Assembly: GCF_016624945.1 (NCBI RefSeq)
Contig: NZ_JACVUI010000001.1
Span: forward strand, 124,001 to 188,000
Reading direction: 5' to 3'
Length of the DNA: 64,000 bases
Source: Acinetobacter sp. S54
Lineage (GTDB): Bacteria > Pseudomonadota > Gammaproteobacteria > Pseudomonadales > Moraxellaceae
Position numbers and translations under genes: made by a program. Every line of letters begins with the position of its first letter. Within the stretch, counting starts at the first letter, position 1. Below are positions 9,946 through 21,497 of this stretch, one piece after another. The notes under the pieces are model-generated. The model was not told the DNA's origin, did not search any database, and was given only the letters and a program-made list of their open reading frames with translations.

Positions 9946-10647
9946 ATGCATTCGCGACGTATACTACTTGCTTTTTCACTGGCAGCTTCTGCTGCATCAG
10001 TTGCTTTCGCAGATTATCAAACACTGAATAGCCCAGATGCACCAGATCGCCTAGAAGCATTGTCTCGTACGCTTTCGCAAGGCTCTTATACTCATCCTGA
10101 TGATCTTGATCTCCCTGCATCGGCTAAAGTATCGGTGACACTACGTGAGAAAACGGTTGAGTTAAACAATGAATCTCTTGAAAAGAAATATGGTAAAACA
10201 AGTAACACAGCTAAATTCTCGGCTTCTGCTTCAAGTAATAATCCTTATTCTTCATGGTTGATTAAACACCCTTTACCCGATATGACGCGCGTTTCATCTG
10301 AATATGGTATGCGAACCCTGATGGGCACAACACGTGGACATTCTGGTATTGACTTGGCTGCTCCAAGTGGTACACCAATTTATGCGACAGGTCCTGGAAT
10401 CGTGACCAAGGCAGGTTGGGGTACAGGTTATGGCCAGTACGTTGAAGTAAATCATGGCAATGGATACCTTACTCGCTATGCACATGCATCACGTATTATG
10501 GTGCGTGCAGGCGATCAGGTACAGGCAGGTGAACACATTGCCAATGTTGGCTGTACAGGCCGTTGTACAGGTCCTCATCTGCATTTTGAAGTAGTGCGTG
10601 ATGGTGAGCGTAAAAATCCATCAAGTTATCTCGCTTTACTTCCATAA
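9946..10647 (+). CDS. Secreted M23 (LytM) metallopeptidase
   Basis: Exported zinc endopeptidase or LytM-domain protein acting on peptidoglycan. A signal peptide covers about residues 1-22 (cleavage after SVAFA). A linker of about 80 residues follows, then the LytM domain from about residue 105. The zinc ligands are visible in RGHSGIDLAAP and GPHLHFEV, so the enzyme should be active rather than a degenerate activator. There are two close cysteines in GCTGRCTGPH. A terminator follows. The exact substrate bond cannot be told. Confidence 0.85.
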   Translation: MHSRRILLAFSLAASAASVAFADYQTLNSPDAPDRLEALSRTLSQGSYTHPDDLDLPASAKVSVTLREKTVELNNESLEKKYGKTSNTAKFSASASSNNPYSSWLIKHPLPDMTRVSSEYGMRTLMGTTRGHSGIDLAAPSGTPIYATGPGIVTKAGWGTGYGQYVEVNHGNGYLTRYAHASRIMVRAGDQVQAGEHIANVGCTGRCTGPHLHFEVVRDGERKNPSSYLALLP

Positions 10648-10708
10648 ATGCGGATTTAATTAATCACATTTCTATTCAAGCTATCATCAAATTCAAAATA
10701 TTGTGTAT

Positions 10709-10737
10709 AAAAAATCGCCTAAATTGGCGATTTTTTG
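10709..10737 (+). terminator. Terminator after the M23 peptidase gene
   Basis: TCGCC (10715-10719) pairs with GGCGA (10726-10730), extended by A and T runs on either side. The T run gives a rho-independent terminator. Confidence 0.85.
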
Positions 10738-10877
10738 TTATTTTAGGTAATGAAAAGTCATCAACTATTTATTATCTAAATAATGCTGTCAATCTGTATT
10801 CACCTGTGGGGATAACTTTACCTGCACCAAATATGATAAAAATATGGACTAACCGTAGACTAAGGGAAAGGTGAATT

Positions 10878-13595
10878 ATGGCGTTTTATGGTGATTCCGA
10901 CGCACAAGAAACCCAAGAATGGCAAGATGCATTTGATTCAGTTTTGCAGCATATGGGTACAGAACGTGCTGCTTTTTTACTCGAAAAGCTTTATCAACGC
11001 GCGATTGCGAAGCATGTGCCTATTCAGCGCCTAAATACCCCTTACTTAAATACAATTTCAGTAGAAGAACAACCTGCAATGCCAGGTGATCAGGATATGG
11101 AGCGTCGTATCCGTGCCCTTATTCGCTGGAATGCACTGGCAATGGTGCTACGCGCTAACAAAACAGGTGATGATCTGGGTGGTCACTTGGCCAGTTTTGC
11201 ATCTTCAGCTACCTTATATGATGTTGGCTTTAACCATTTTTTCCGTGCTAATAGCGATAGTTTTGGCGGCGATATGATTTATTACCAAGGTCATTGCGCA
11301 CCTGGTATTTATGCCCGTTCATTTCTTGAAGGCCGTTTGACTGAAGATCAATTGAATAATTTCCGACGTGAAGTTAACGGTAATGGTTTATCTAGCTATC
11401 CACATCCGTATTTGATGCCAGATTATTGGCAATTCCCAACGGTATCGATGGGTCTTGGTCCAATTATGTCGATTTATCAGGCACACATTCAAAAGTACTT
11501 GATGAACCGAGGTCTAATTAAAGAAGAAAACCGTAAAGTTTGGGCCTATCTTGGTGATGGTGAAATGGATGAGCCTGAAAGTACAGGTGCCATTTCACTT
11601 GCAGGTCGTGAAAAGTTAGATAACTTAATTTGGGTAGTGAACTGTAATTTACAGCGCTTAGATGGCCCTGTACGTGGTAATGGTAAAATTATTCAGGAAC
11701 TTGAATCTTTATTCCGTGGCGCAGGCTGGCGTGTGATTAAAGTGGTCTGGGGACGTCACTGGGATCCTTTACTGGCCAATGATAAATCAGGCGCGTTAAA
11801 AGCAGTGATGGAAGAGGCTGTTGATGGTGATTATCAACGTTATCAAGTGAAGGGCGGTGCTTATACACGTGCGCACTTCTTTGGGAAGTATCCTGAAGCT
11901 GAAGAATTAGTGAAAAACCTGAGCGATGAAGATATTGATAATCTAAATCGGGGTGGTCATGATCCGTATAAAGTATTTGCAGCTTATACTGAAGCGATGA
12001 AGAGTACAGGTCAACCTACAGTAATTTTGGCAAAAACTGTTAAAGGTTATGGCTTATCTGATGAGATTGAAGCAGTCAATAAAACTCATCAGATCAAAAA
12101 AATGCATGTTGATTCACTTAAGTATGTACGTGATCGCTTCAATTTGCCATTTACCAATGAGCAACTTGAAGAGTTGCCGTTATATCGTCCAGCAGAAAAC
12201 TCGCCAGAATTGAAATATATGAAAGCGCGTCGTGAAGCATTGGGTGGTTACTTACCTGCACGTCGTAAAGAAAGTGAAGCGTTGGCGATCCCTGAAATTT
12301 CAATTTTTGATAGCGTATTAAGCGGCAGTAACGGTAAAGAACAATCTACCACTATGGTGATGGTGCGTTTGATCGCGGCCCTGCTTAAAGAAAAAGCAAT
12401 TAAAGACCGTGTTGTGCCGATTGTTCCAGATGAAGCGCGTACTTTTGGTTTGGAAGGTATGTTCCGTCAATTGGGCATTTATGCTGCGCATGGCCAGAAA
12501 TATACACCAGAAGACAATGAACAGCTCATGAACTATCGTGAAGCCAAAGATGGTCATATGTTACAGGAAGGGATTAACGAGGCGGGTGCCATGAGTGCAT
12601 GGGCTGCGCTTGGTACGAGTTATTCAACCAATAACTTGCCAATGATTCCGATGTATATGTATTACTCGATGTTTGGCTTCCAGCGTATTGGTGATATTGC
12701 GTGGGCCGCAGGTGATGCACAGGCGCAAGGTTTCTTGCTTGGTGCAACTGCAGGCCGAACCACGTTGAATGGTGAAGGCTTGCAACATCAGGATGGCCAT
12801 TCGCATATTCTGGCGGGAACTATTCCAAACTGTATCGCTTATGATCCTTGCTTTGGCTACGAGCTGGCGGTTGTTGTACATGATGGTTTAAAACGCATGT
12901 ATGTGAATCAAGAGCGTGTGTTCTATTACTTAACGGTAATGAATGAAAACTACGAACATCCCGAAATGCCAAACGGTGCAGAAGAAGGTATTAAGCGTGG
13001 TATGTATCTCTTTGAAAAAGATGAGCAGGCCACAGTTCAGTTATTGGGCTCAGGGGTTATTTTACGTGAAGTAATTAAAGCTGCGAAAATCCTGCGTGAA
13101 GAATATCAAATTCATTCAAACATCTGGAGTGTGACCAGCTTTAATGAGCTGGCGCGTGATGGTATGGTATGTGATGAATATAACCGCTTACATCCACTGG
13201 CTGAAGACACGAAAGAGTCTTGGGTATCACAGCAGTTACGTGGTACAGATGGTATCGTGGTGTCTGCAACCGATCATATGCGTGCTTATAGTGAACAGAT
13301 TCGCGCTTATTTACCAGACAATCGTCCCTATGTAACGCTAGGTACAGATGGTTATGGCCGTTCGGATACCCGTGGTAATTTGCGTAGTTATTTCGGTGTT
13401 GATGCAGCACATATTGTGGTGGCTACATTGAAAAAACTGGCAGATGAAGGCGAAGTGGAAAATCGTTTGGTGAAAGATGCGATTTCTAGCTTTGAGTTAG
13501 ATACTGATCGTCCAGTAGCTTGGGCTCCACAGGCACATCCTGAAGTACAACCTGTAGCGGAATACCATGAAACTCAATCAGGTGAGGGGAACTAA
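10878..13595 (+). CDS. aceE: Pyruvate dehydrogenase E1, homodimeric
   Basis: Thiamin-diphosphate enzyme that decarboxylates pyruvate and acetylates the lipoyl group of E2. At 905 residues it is the single-chain E1 of Gammaproteobacteria. The ThDP-binding segment starts at GDGEMDEPES (about residue 229) and ends at the Asn of NCNLQRLDG. YLMPDYWQFPTVSMGLGP near 182 and the C-terminal YGRSDTRGNLRSYF are further family hallmarks. It has a good AAGG site before the ATG, and aceF follows after three bases, so the two are cotranscribed. No pdhR or lpd is next to it. Confidence 0.97.
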   Translation: MAFYGDSDAQETQEWQDAFDSVLQHMGTERAAFLLEKLYQRAIAKHVPIQRLNTPYLNTISVEEQPAMPGDQDMERRIRALIRWNALAMVLRANKTGDDLGGHLASFASSATLYDVGFNHFFRANSDSFGGDMIYYQGHCAPGIYARSFLEGRLTEDQLNNFRREVNGNGLSSYPHPYLMPDYWQFPTVSMGLGPIMSIYQAHIQKYLMNRGLIKEENRKVWAYLGDGEMDEPESTGAISLAGREKLDNLIWVVNCNLQRLDGPVRGNGKIIQELESLFRGAGWRVIKVVWGRHWDPLLANDKSGALKAVMEEAVDGDYQRYQVKGGAYTRAHFFGKYPEAEELVKNLSDEDIDNLNRGGHDPYKVFAAYTEAMKSTGQPTVILAKTVKGYGLSDEIEAVNKTHQIKKMHVDSLKYVRDRFNLPFTNEQLEELPLYRPAENSPELKYMKARREALGGYLPARRKESEALAIPEISIFDSVLSGSNGKEQSTTMVMVRLIAALLKEKAIKDRVVPIVPDEARTFGLEGMFRQLGIYAAHGQKYTPEDNEQLMNYREAKDGHMLQEGINEAGAMSAWAALGTSYSTNNLPMIPMYMYYSMFGFQRIGDIAWAAGDAQAQGFLLGATAGRTTLNGEGLQHQDGHSHILAGTIPNCIAYDPCFGYELAVVVHDGLKRMYVNQERVFYYLTVMNENYEHPEMPNGAEEGIKRGMYLFEKDEQATVQLLGSGVILREVIKAAKILREEYQIHSNIWSVTSFNELARDGMVCDEYNRLHPLAEDTKESWVSQQLRGTDGIVVSATDHMRAYSEQIRAYLPDNRPYVTLGTDGYGRSDTRGNLRSYFGVDAAHIVVATLKKLADEGEVENRLVKDAISSFELDTDRPVAWAPQAHPEVQPVAEYHETQSGEGN

Positions 13596-13598
13596 GCG

Positions 13599-15584
13599 AT
13601 GCAAGTGAAAACACCTGATATTGGCGTAGAAAAAGCAACCGTTGCCGAGATTTTAGTTAAGGTTGGTGACCAGATTTCTGAAAATGATAGTCTGATTCTA
13701 CTTGAATCGGATAAAGCTTCTGTCGAGGTTCCAAGTACAGCATCCGGTGTGGTCAAAAGTATTTTGGTCAACCAAGGCGATGAAGTGACAGAAGGAACGG
13801 TTCTAGTTGAATTAGAAAGTGGAAGTGAAGCTGCGACTGAAGAAAAGGCAGCTGTAAAATCTGAAGAAGTATCGGAAGCTACTTCATCTGAAGCTACCAA
13901 GAAACCAGCAACTCGACCTACTATTTCAGCTTCATCTGGTGCAACTACTATCGTGGAAGTACAAGTTCCAGATATTGGTGTAGAAAAAGCAACGGTTGCT
14001 GAACTATTAGTTAAAGTGGGCGATGAAATTACTGAAAATGATAGTTTGATTTTGCTTGAATCAGATAAAGCATCCGTTGAAGTGCCGAGCCCTGTGTCTG
14101 GAACAGTTGAGAGTGTTGCCGTAAAAGAGGGAGACTCAGTTAAAGAAGGTGTACTTCTGCTAAAAGTTAAAACTCAAGGTGGACGTGAACAGGTCACTAC
14201 GGCAAATGAAAATACCGTAGCGCAATCTGTCGAGACCGCTTCAACAACTGTTGAAGATGAAACGGATACACAGGAAACTGTTAGCTCAGGGGAACAGGAA
14301 ATTAACGTACCTGATCTCGGGGTGGATAAAGCCACGGTATCTGAAATTTTGGTACAAGTGGGCGATCGCGTAGAAGCTCAACAAAGTTTGTGTGTGGTTG
14401 AATCGGATAAAGCTTCAGTCGAAGTACCAAGCAGTATTGCAGGTGTCGTAAAAGCGATTCATGTCAGTGTTGGACAAGAGGTTAAACAGGGCATTGCGCT
14501 GGCAACGATTGAAGGTGAAGCAAAAGCAGCGCCTAAAGCCAAACTGCAAGCCAGTAAACCTGCTGCTCAAACTGCATCGGTAAAAACAGAAAGTGCTGCA
14601 AAACCTGCTGAACAACCAAAGGCTGCTGTGGTCGACTCGGTCAATAAATTGAGTCAAGCGCAGGAAGCAGAAAATGCAAAAGTTTATGCAGGCCCTGCGG
14701 TGCGTAAACTAGCACGTGAGCTAGGTGTGATTCTGGCACAAGTTAAAGCTTCGGGTGAACATGGTCGTTTGATGAAAGAAGACATCTATGCCCATGTGAA
14801 GCAGCGCATGACTGCACCTGCGCCAACCCCAGCGAATGCTGCGGCGGCAGTGGCTTCTGGATTGCCAGCATTGCCAGATTTCAGTGCTTTTGGTGGTGGT
14901 GAAGTTAAAACCATGACCCGCTTACAGCAAGTGTCTGTGCCCCAGTTATCTCTTAATAACTTTATTCCTCAAGTCACCCAGTTTGACTTGGCGGATATTA
15001 CTGAGCTAGAGGCATGGCGCGGTGAGCTGAAAGATGGCTTTAAAAAGCAAGGTGTTAGTCTGACGATCTTGGCCTTTATCGCTAAAGCTGTTGCACACTT
15101 GCTTAAAGAAGAGCCATATTTTGCAGGACATTTGGCTGATGATCAAAAATCAGTATTGTTGCGGAACGAAATCCATATGGGTATTGCAGTGGCGACACCT
15201 GATGGTTTAACTGTACCGGTGTTGCGTAACCCAGATCAGAAGTCAATTAAACAAATTGCGGTTGAGTTGGGTGAATTGAGTCAAAAAGCACGTGACAAGA
15301 AATTATCACCAAAAGACTTACAAGGCGCTAACTTTACCATTACCAGTTTGGGTTCAATTGGCGGGACGGCATTTACACCATTAGTCAACTGGCCTCAAGT
15401 TGCGATTTTAGGTATTTCACCTGCGACAATGCAGCCTGTGTGGAATGGTAAGGACTTTGATCCGCGTTTAATGTTGCCATTATCGCTTTCTTATGATCAC
15501 CGTGTCATTAATGGTGCTGATGCAGCGCGGTTTACCAACAAGCTAACCAAATTGCTTAAAGATATTCGTACGTTACTGATCTAA
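13599..15584 (+). CDS. aceF: Pyruvate dehydrogenase E2, three lipoyl domains
   Basis: Dihydrolipoamide acetyltransferase, core of the pyruvate dehydrogenase complex. Three lipoyl domains start near residues 1, 122 and 230, each with the lipoylation motif ESDKASVEVPS around its lysine. They are joined by Ala/Pro/Glu-rich linkers. A peripheral subunit-binding domain lies at about 362-400 (GPAVRKLARELG), and the catalytic acetyltransferase domain reaches the C-terminus with SLSYDHRVINGADAARF. The 661-residue length matches a three-lipoyl E2. The first two lipoyl domains are nearly identical in their first 40 residues, pointing to internal duplication. Confidence 0.96.
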   Translation: MQVKTPDIGVEKATVAEILVKVGDQISENDSLILLESDKASVEVPSTASGVVKSILVNQGDEVTEGTVLVELESGSEAATEEKAAVKSEEVSEATSSEATKKPATRPTISASSGATTIVEVQVPDIGVEKATVAELLVKVGDEITENDSLILLESDKASVEVPSPVSGTVESVAVKEGDSVKEGVLLLKVKTQGGREQVTTANENTVAQSVETASTTVEDETDTQETVSSGEQEINVPDLGVDKATVSEILVQVGDRVEAQQSLCVVESDKASVEVPSSIAGVVKAIHVSVGQEVKQGIALATIEGEAKAAPKAKLQASKPAAQTASVKTESAAKPAEQPKAAVVDSVNKLSQAQEAENAKVYAGPAVRKLARELGVILAQVKASGEHGRLMKEDIYAHVKQRMTAPAPTPANAAAAVASGLPALPDFSAFGGGEVKTMTRLQQVSVPQLSLNNFIPQVTQFDLADITELEAWRGELKDGFKKQGVSLTILAFIAKAVAHLLKEEPYFAGHLADDQKSVLLRNEIHMGIAVATPDGLTVPVLRNPDQKSIKQIAVELGELSQKARDKKLSPKDLQGANFTITSLGSIGGTAFTPLVNWPQVAILGISPATMQPVWNGKDFDPRLMLPLSLSYDHRVINGADAARFTNKLTKLLKDIRTLLI

Positions 15585-15600
15585 TGTCTCTTATAAAAAG

Positions 15601-15626
15601 ACCTCGCTTTGGCGGGGTTTTTTTAT
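15601..15626 (+). terminator. Terminator after aceF
   Basis: ACCTCGC (15601-15607) pairs with GCGGGGT (15612-15618) around TTTG, followed by a run of T. It ends the aceEF operon. Confidence 0.9.
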
Positions 15627-15730
15627 AATTGAAATTGGGGCCAACTATTTGCTTGTATCTACATAAAAAAGGCCCAATAAGATAGAAAATCGATTTGAAA
15701 AAATAGTAAAAGCCCGTTAAACTGGCTTTA

Positions 15731-15855
15731 CTTCATTGGGGAGTAGCCTCCAATTACGCAAAGTAATTGGGTGATGATCAACATAATTGTTCAACTGAAC
15801 ATGGTCATCATAGCTTGAACGTTTTTCGCGTTCCTGAGTTGGCAAGACCTTTGAT
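15731..15855 (+). ncRNA. yybP-ykoY (Mn2+) riboswitch
   Basis: The 5' signature GGGGAGTAGCC (15738-15748), the internal loop segment CAACATA (about 15779-15785) and the 3' signature GCAAGACC (15842-15849) occur in the order and spacing of the yybP-ykoY aptamer. Between them lie paired elements such as CAATTACG/GTAATTG. The class is known to bind Mn2+ and switch on exporters. The downstream gene is a GDT1/UPF0016 protein, a family that includes Mn2+ exporters, which fits. After the aptamer, GGCTAGC (15875-15881) can pair with GCTAGCC (15908-15914) just before the start codon and may be part of the switch. Confidence 0.85.
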
Positions 15856-15925
15856 TTATCGTTCTGCACTTTTTGGCTAGCAGGGGCGGTAGGTCATAGG
15901 TATATATGCTAGCCAGAGAACAGAT

Positions 15926-16501
15926 ATGCAAGAATTCCTGATTTCGACTTCTGTTGTTGCCCTTGCTGAAATGGGCGACAAAACCCAGCTCCTTGCGCTT
16001 TTACTCGCTGCCCGGTTCCGCAAACCTGTTCCTATCCTCATCGCTATTTTATTGGCCACCACCATTAACCACGGTTTATCCGCTGTGTTAGGTCAATGGC
16101 TCACCACGGTACTCAATCCAACTGTCATGGTATGGGTATTAGCTGTTGGATTTATTGGAATGGCGCTTTGGATGTTGATTCCAGATAAACTGGACGATGA
16201 AACTGATAGTATTAATAAATGGCAACGCTTCGGTGTGTTTGGCGCAACCTTTATCCTGTTTTTCCTTGCTGAAATTGGAGATAAAACTCAAATTGCAACA
16301 GTTGCTCTCGCGGCTCGTTTCGATAGCGTATTTTGGGTTATGCTTGGAACGACGATAGGCATGATGATCGCAAATGCTCCAGCAGTATTTATTGGTAATA
16401 AAATGGCGGATCGTTTGCCAATTTCCTTGATTCATAAAATTGGCGCGGCCATTTTTCTAATTGTTGGAATTTCAACTTTGGTACAACATTACTTTTTTTA
16501 A
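15926..16501 (+). CDS. GDT1/UPF0016 family Mn2+ exporter
   Basis: Inner-membrane cation transporter of the TMEM165/GDT1 (UPF0016) family, which includes bacterial Mn2+ exporters of the MneA type. The 191-residue protein has about six membrane segments in two repeats. Each repeat carries the family motif: EMGDKTQLLALLLAARF near residue 12 and EIGDKTQIATVALAARF near residue 117. The acidic and polar residues of these motifs form the ion site. The upstream Mn2+ riboswitch independently supports manganese as substrate. A terminator follows directly, so it is a single-gene unit. Confidence 0.9.
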   Translation: MQEFLISTSVVALAEMGDKTQLLALLLAARFRKPVPILIAILLATTINHGLSAVLGQWLTTVLNPTVMVWVLAVGFIGMALWMLIPDKLDDETDSINKWQRFGVFGATFILFFLAEIGDKTQIATVALAARFDSVFWVMLGTTIGMMIANAPAVFIGNKMADRLPISLIHKIGAAIFLIVGISTLVQHYFF

Positions 16502-16521
16502 TTCTAGTTTAGACATAATTT

Positions 16522-16548
16522 AAGCATCTGTTCACAGATGCTTTTTTA
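16522..16548 (+). terminator. Terminator after the GDT1 gene
   Basis: AAGCATCTG (16522-16530) pairs perfectly with CAGATGCTT (16535-16543) around a 4-base loop and is followed by a T run. Confidence 0.92.
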
Positions 16549-16776
16549 TATTTTATTTTGAAATTTTTGTATCATGTGAATAGAAAAGTAAGTAAAGAGA
16601 TATGCTTTTAAATAGAAAATTGATTCAATAGTAAAGTGATCATGCAGAAAATAATTTTATGATCTAAACAAATGAGCAATTCATAACAGATTTTGATAGT
16701 GACTCTATTTTAAAATAGCAGTAAGGTTAAAACTCCTATTGATATTTTTATTCTGATTAGAATAAAGGACCAAAAA

Positions 16777-17793
16777 ATGCAGCTGTTGAATGAACGACAA
16801 AGTCTGATTGCCAGTTATATCGTCATTCCTTTAATGTTGTTGATCATTATTCCCCTGCATTTATTGGTAGGTTTGCTATCTGGTTTATTGATATATGCTT
16901 TGGTCACCAGCTTAAGTCCTTATATCGAAGGTTTCTTCAATCGCAGATACAGCCGTCTGGCAGTGGTTGCTTTGTTTAGTGTCATTATTATTAGCGTGCT
17001 GGTTTTTTTGGTGGTTAGCTTAAGTGCTTATGTCGTGCACGATTTAAAAGATGGCGGTTTATCGGCTGTCAGTACCAATATTGATGCATTACTACATAAA
17101 TTTCAGCAGGAGTTTGGTGGATATTTTTTGGGAATATTTCCTGAAAGTATTGATGAAATGAAAGACTATTTGTTGAGATGGTCAAAAGATCATGCCGGAA
17201 CCTTACAACATGCTGGAACTGACGTATTACATGCTTTTGTCACCATGATTATTGGCATGATTTTAGGTGCGCTTATTTCGCTCAATCCCCCGCAGGAAGA
17301 TGAACACACTCCAAGTTTTCGTCGAGCTTGCCTACAACGGTTGCATGTGCTTTATCAGGCATTTAAAAATGTCGTCTTTGCACAGGTGAAAATTTCCCTA
17401 ATTAATACGGTTTTATCAGGTCTGTTTATTTTCATTGCTTTACCGTTATTAGGTATGCATTTACCCTTTGGAAAAACATTGGTTATTTTAACCTTTGTAC
17501 TGGGGTTGCTACCCGTAGTGGGTAATTTAATGTCTAATACGCTAGTCGTACTATCTGCAGTCAGTGTTTCCTTTACAACAGCGGGTATTGCGCTGGTTTA
17601 TCTCGTGCTAATTCATAAACTGGAATATTTTTTAAATGCCGATATCGTGGGACAAAGAATCAATGCGAAAGCTTGGGAATTATTAATTGCGATGTTGGTA
17701 CTACAGGCAATTTTTGGTTTAGGTGGTTTAGTTGCTGCACCCATTTATTATGCATATTTCAAAAATGAGATGAAGCAAGCTGGGCTTATTTAA
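16777..17793 (+). CDS. AI-2E (PerM/YdiK) family membrane protein
   Basis: Polytopic inner-membrane protein of 338 residues with the layout of the AI-2E transporter superfamily. Three hydrophobic segments lie before residue 100, a soluble stretch at about 100-145, and four to five further segments follow, including the conserved PFGKTLVILTFVLGLLPVVGN region near residue 228. Family members have been linked to autoinducer-2 or Na+/H+ transport, and the substrate cannot be assigned here. An AAAGGA-like ribosome site precedes the ATG. A 275-base AT-rich gap separates it from the GDT1 gene. Confidence 0.75.
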   Translation: MQLLNERQSLIASYIVIPLMLLIIIPLHLLVGLLSGLLIYALVTSLSPYIEGFFNRRYSRLAVVALFSVIIISVLVFLVVSLSAYVVHDLKDGGLSAVSTNIDALLHKFQQEFGGYFLGIFPESIDEMKDYLLRWSKDHAGTLQHAGTDVLHAFVTMIIGMILGALISLNPPQEDEHTPSFRRACLQRLHVLYQAFKNVVFAQVKISLINTVLSGLFIFIALPLLGMHLPFGKTLVILTFVLGLLPVVGNLMSNTLVVLSAVSVSFTTAGIALVYLVLIHKLEYFLNADIVGQRINAKAWELLIAMLVLQAIFGLGGLVAAPIYYAYFKNEMKQAGLI

Positions 17794-17868
17794 GCTTTTT
17801 TTTAGCAAAAATTAGGCATGGGCTGAAAAATTCCCACAATAAAAATGAAAATTAATGGCAAATTTGTT

Positions 17869-17874
17869 TATAAT
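17869..17874 (+). promoter_or_regulatory. Consensus -10 box ahead of guaB
   Basis: A perfect TATAAT lies 30 bases before the guaB start. The -35 at 17 bases (TGAAAA) is weak. The short predicted leader is plausible for a strong housekeeping promoter. Confidence 0.5.
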
Positions 17875-17876
17875 AG

Positions 17877-19370
<1,494 letters not shown>

Positions 19371-19391
19371 TTTTCACCATACCCACACAGG

Positions 19392-19426
19392 AAAATGCCG
19401 TCAGTTCACTGACGGCATTTTTGTTT
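19392..19426 (+). terminator. Terminator after guaB
   Basis: A 13-bp perfect stem (AAAATGCCGTCAG at 19392-19404 with CTGACGGCATTTT at 19409-19421) around TTCA, with a T-rich tail. Confidence 0.95.
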
Positions 19427-19491
19427 TGGTGTAAAGTAATCAGGATGAGAGAAAGGCTGTGATCGAGCAGTCCATAATAAGTGAGTAGAAC

Positions 19492-20829
19492 ATGAGTTAT
19501 TTTGGAACAGATGGCATTCGTGGAAAATTTGGAGAAATGCCAATTACCCCTGAGTTTGCATTAAAATTAGGATTTGCTGCGGGTAAGGTTCTCAAACGTA
19601 CCAATCCAAAAGCAAAGCCACTGGTCGTTTTAGGGAAAGATACACGACTTTCTGGTTACATTCTGGAAGCAGCTTTGCAAGCAGGTCTTAACGCTGCTGG
19701 TGTTTACGTACATTTATTAGGTCCGCTCCCGACTCCCGCCATTGCCCATTTAACTCGTGCGTTACATGCACATGCAGGGATTGTCATTTCTGCCTCACAT
19801 AATCCTTATTATGATAATGGGATTAAGTTTTTTTCTAGTGAAGGGAAAAAATTACCAGATGATTTACAGGAACAAATTAATAAAGAATTAGAACAAGATA
19901 TCCAGATCGAAAATACCGCTAATCTGGGTAAAAGCGTACGGGTTAAAGATGCCAATGGACGTTATATCGAATTCTGTAAATCGACTTTTCCGTATCATTT
20001 TGATCTACGCAATTTAAAGATTGTGGTGGATTGTGCCAATGGTGCGGCTTATAGCGTTGGGCCTGCGGTTTTCCGTGAATTAGGTGCCAAAGTTATTGCG
20101 CTATATAACGAACCGAATGGTTTGAATATTAATGAACATTGCGGATCAACCCATCCTGAAAATCTACAAAAAGCAGTAGTAGAACATCAAGCAGATTTAG
20201 GAATCGCTTTTGATGGCGATGCTGACCGTGTCATTATGGTCGATCAGTTTGGCCATCAAGTGGATGGTGATCATATCCTCTATATTTTGGCAACTCAGGC
20301 CAATAACAAGCCTGCCGGTATTGTGGGTACCGTCATGAGTAACATGGCACTAGAATTGGCACTTGAAAAAGCTGAAGTACCTTTTGTTCGCGCTAAAGTG
20401 GGTGATCGCTATGTACTGCAAGCCCTTGAGGAAAATAATTGGGTGACTGGTGGTGAACCATCAGGTCATATTTTAACTTTGGATAAAAGCACCACAGGTG
20501 ATGCGATTATTGCAGCACTGCAAGTTTTGACGGTCATGGTCGAACAGGAAAAGGCACTGCATGAATTGGTGGCTGACTTTAAACTATTTCCTCAGGTCTT
20601 AGTGAATGTTCGTCTTGATCAAATGATCGATCCTTATGCAGTGCCTGCTTTGGTCAGCGAATTTGAAAAAGCCGAAGCTCAACTTAAAGGACGTGGTCGT
20701 TTACTGATTCGTAAGTCAGGCACAGAGCCAGTCATTCGAGTGATGGTTGAAGGTGATCAACACGAAGAAGTTGTTGCATTGGCCAATCAGTTAGCTGAAG
20801 CAGTACGCAATCACGCTACCGCTGCCTAA
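19492..20829 (+). CDS. glmM: Phosphoglucosamine mutase
   Basis: Interconverts glucosamine-6-phosphate and glucosamine-1-phosphate on the route to UDP-GlcNAc for peptidoglycan and lipopolysaccharide. The 445-residue phosphohexomutase has its phosphoserine at residue 102 (ISASHNPY), the Mg2+ loop DGDADRV near residue 243, the sugar-specificity GGEPSGH loop near 322, and the phosphate-binding [12 protein letters not shown] near the C-terminus. pdxH starts 11 bases after the stop, suggesting a glmM-pdxH-recJ transcript. Confidence 0.96.
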   Translation: MSYFGTDGIRGKFGEMPITPEFALKLGFAAGKVLKRTNPKAKPLVVLGKDTRLSGYILEAALQAGLNAAGVYVHLLGPLPTPAIAHLTRALHAHAGIVISASHNPYYDNGIKFFSSEGKKLPDDLQEQINKELEQDIQIENTANLGKSVRVKDANGRYIEFCKSTFPYHFDLRNLKIVVDCANGAAYSVGPAVFRELGAKVIALYNEPNGLNINEHCGSTHPENLQKAVVEHQADLGIAFDGDADRVIMVDQFGHQVDGDHILYILATQANNKPAGIVGTVMSNMALELALEKAEVPFVRAKVGDRYVLQALEENNWVTGGEPSGHILTLDKSTTGDAIIAALQVLTVMVEQEKALHELVADFKLFPQVLVNVRLDQMIDPYAVPALVSEFEKAEAQLKGRGRLLIRKSGTEPVIRVMVEGDQHEEVVALANQLAEAVRNHATAA

Positions 20830-20840
20830 GAGGTACAAAT

Positions 20841-21497
20841 ATGATTGACCTGATTAAAGACTTGAGTGAACTGCGTCTCAGCTATGAAAAAGGTGAGCTG
20901 TATGAGAATCAAGTGAGCCTAAATCCTCATGAGCAATTTTTGCAGTGGTTTAATTACGCACTGGAAGCCAAGGTGCATGAACCTTATGCTATGTCGGTTG
21001 CTACTTGTAATTTACAAGGTCGACCTCATGTGCGGACGCTCTTACTGCGTGGTGCAACTGAAGCAGGCTACGATTTTTATACCAACTATGACAGCCAAAA
21101 AGGGCAGGACTTAGCTGAAAATCCTTATGTTGAACTGCTTTTTTATTGGCATGATCTAGAACGACAGATTCGTATCAGTGGTCGGGTCAATAAAATCTCT
21201 GAGTTGGAAGCGATTGATTATTATCATAAGCGTCCGCGAGATAGCCAGATTGCGGCACATATCAGTACGCCACAAAGCGGTGTAGTTGAAAATCGGGATG
21301 TATTGGAACAGCGCTTTCATCAGTTACATGATCAGGTTGGAGACAAAGCTGAACTTCCAAAACCTGAATTTTGGGGCGGATATCGTGTACAGCCTGATTA
21401 TTATGAATTCTGGCAAGGCAGACCTAACCGTTTACATGACCGATTAAGTTATGAGAAAGTGAACGGTACATGGAAGTTACAGCGTTTAATGCCTTAA
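20841..21497 (+). CDS. pdxH: Pyridoxamine 5'-phosphate oxidase
   Basis: FMN enzyme that oxidises PNP or PMP to pyridoxal 5'-phosphate. The 218-residue length is normal. RPHVRTLLLRG near residue 58 binds FMN, and the C-terminal QGRPNRLHDRLSYE carries the substrate-binding arginine and histidine. The stop codon is directly followed by the recJ ATG with no spacer, so translational coupling is likely. Confidence 0.96.
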   Translation: MIDLIKDLSELRLSYEKGELYENQVSLNPHEQFLQWFNYALEAKVHEPYAMSVATCNLQGRPHVRTLLLRGATEAGYDFYTNYDSQKGQDLAENPYVELLFYWHDLERQIRISGRVNKISELEAIDYYHKRPRDSQIAAHISTPQSGVVENRDVLEQRFHQLHDQVGDKAELPKPEFWGGYRVQPDYYEFWQGRPNRLHDRLSYEKVNGTWKLQRLMP

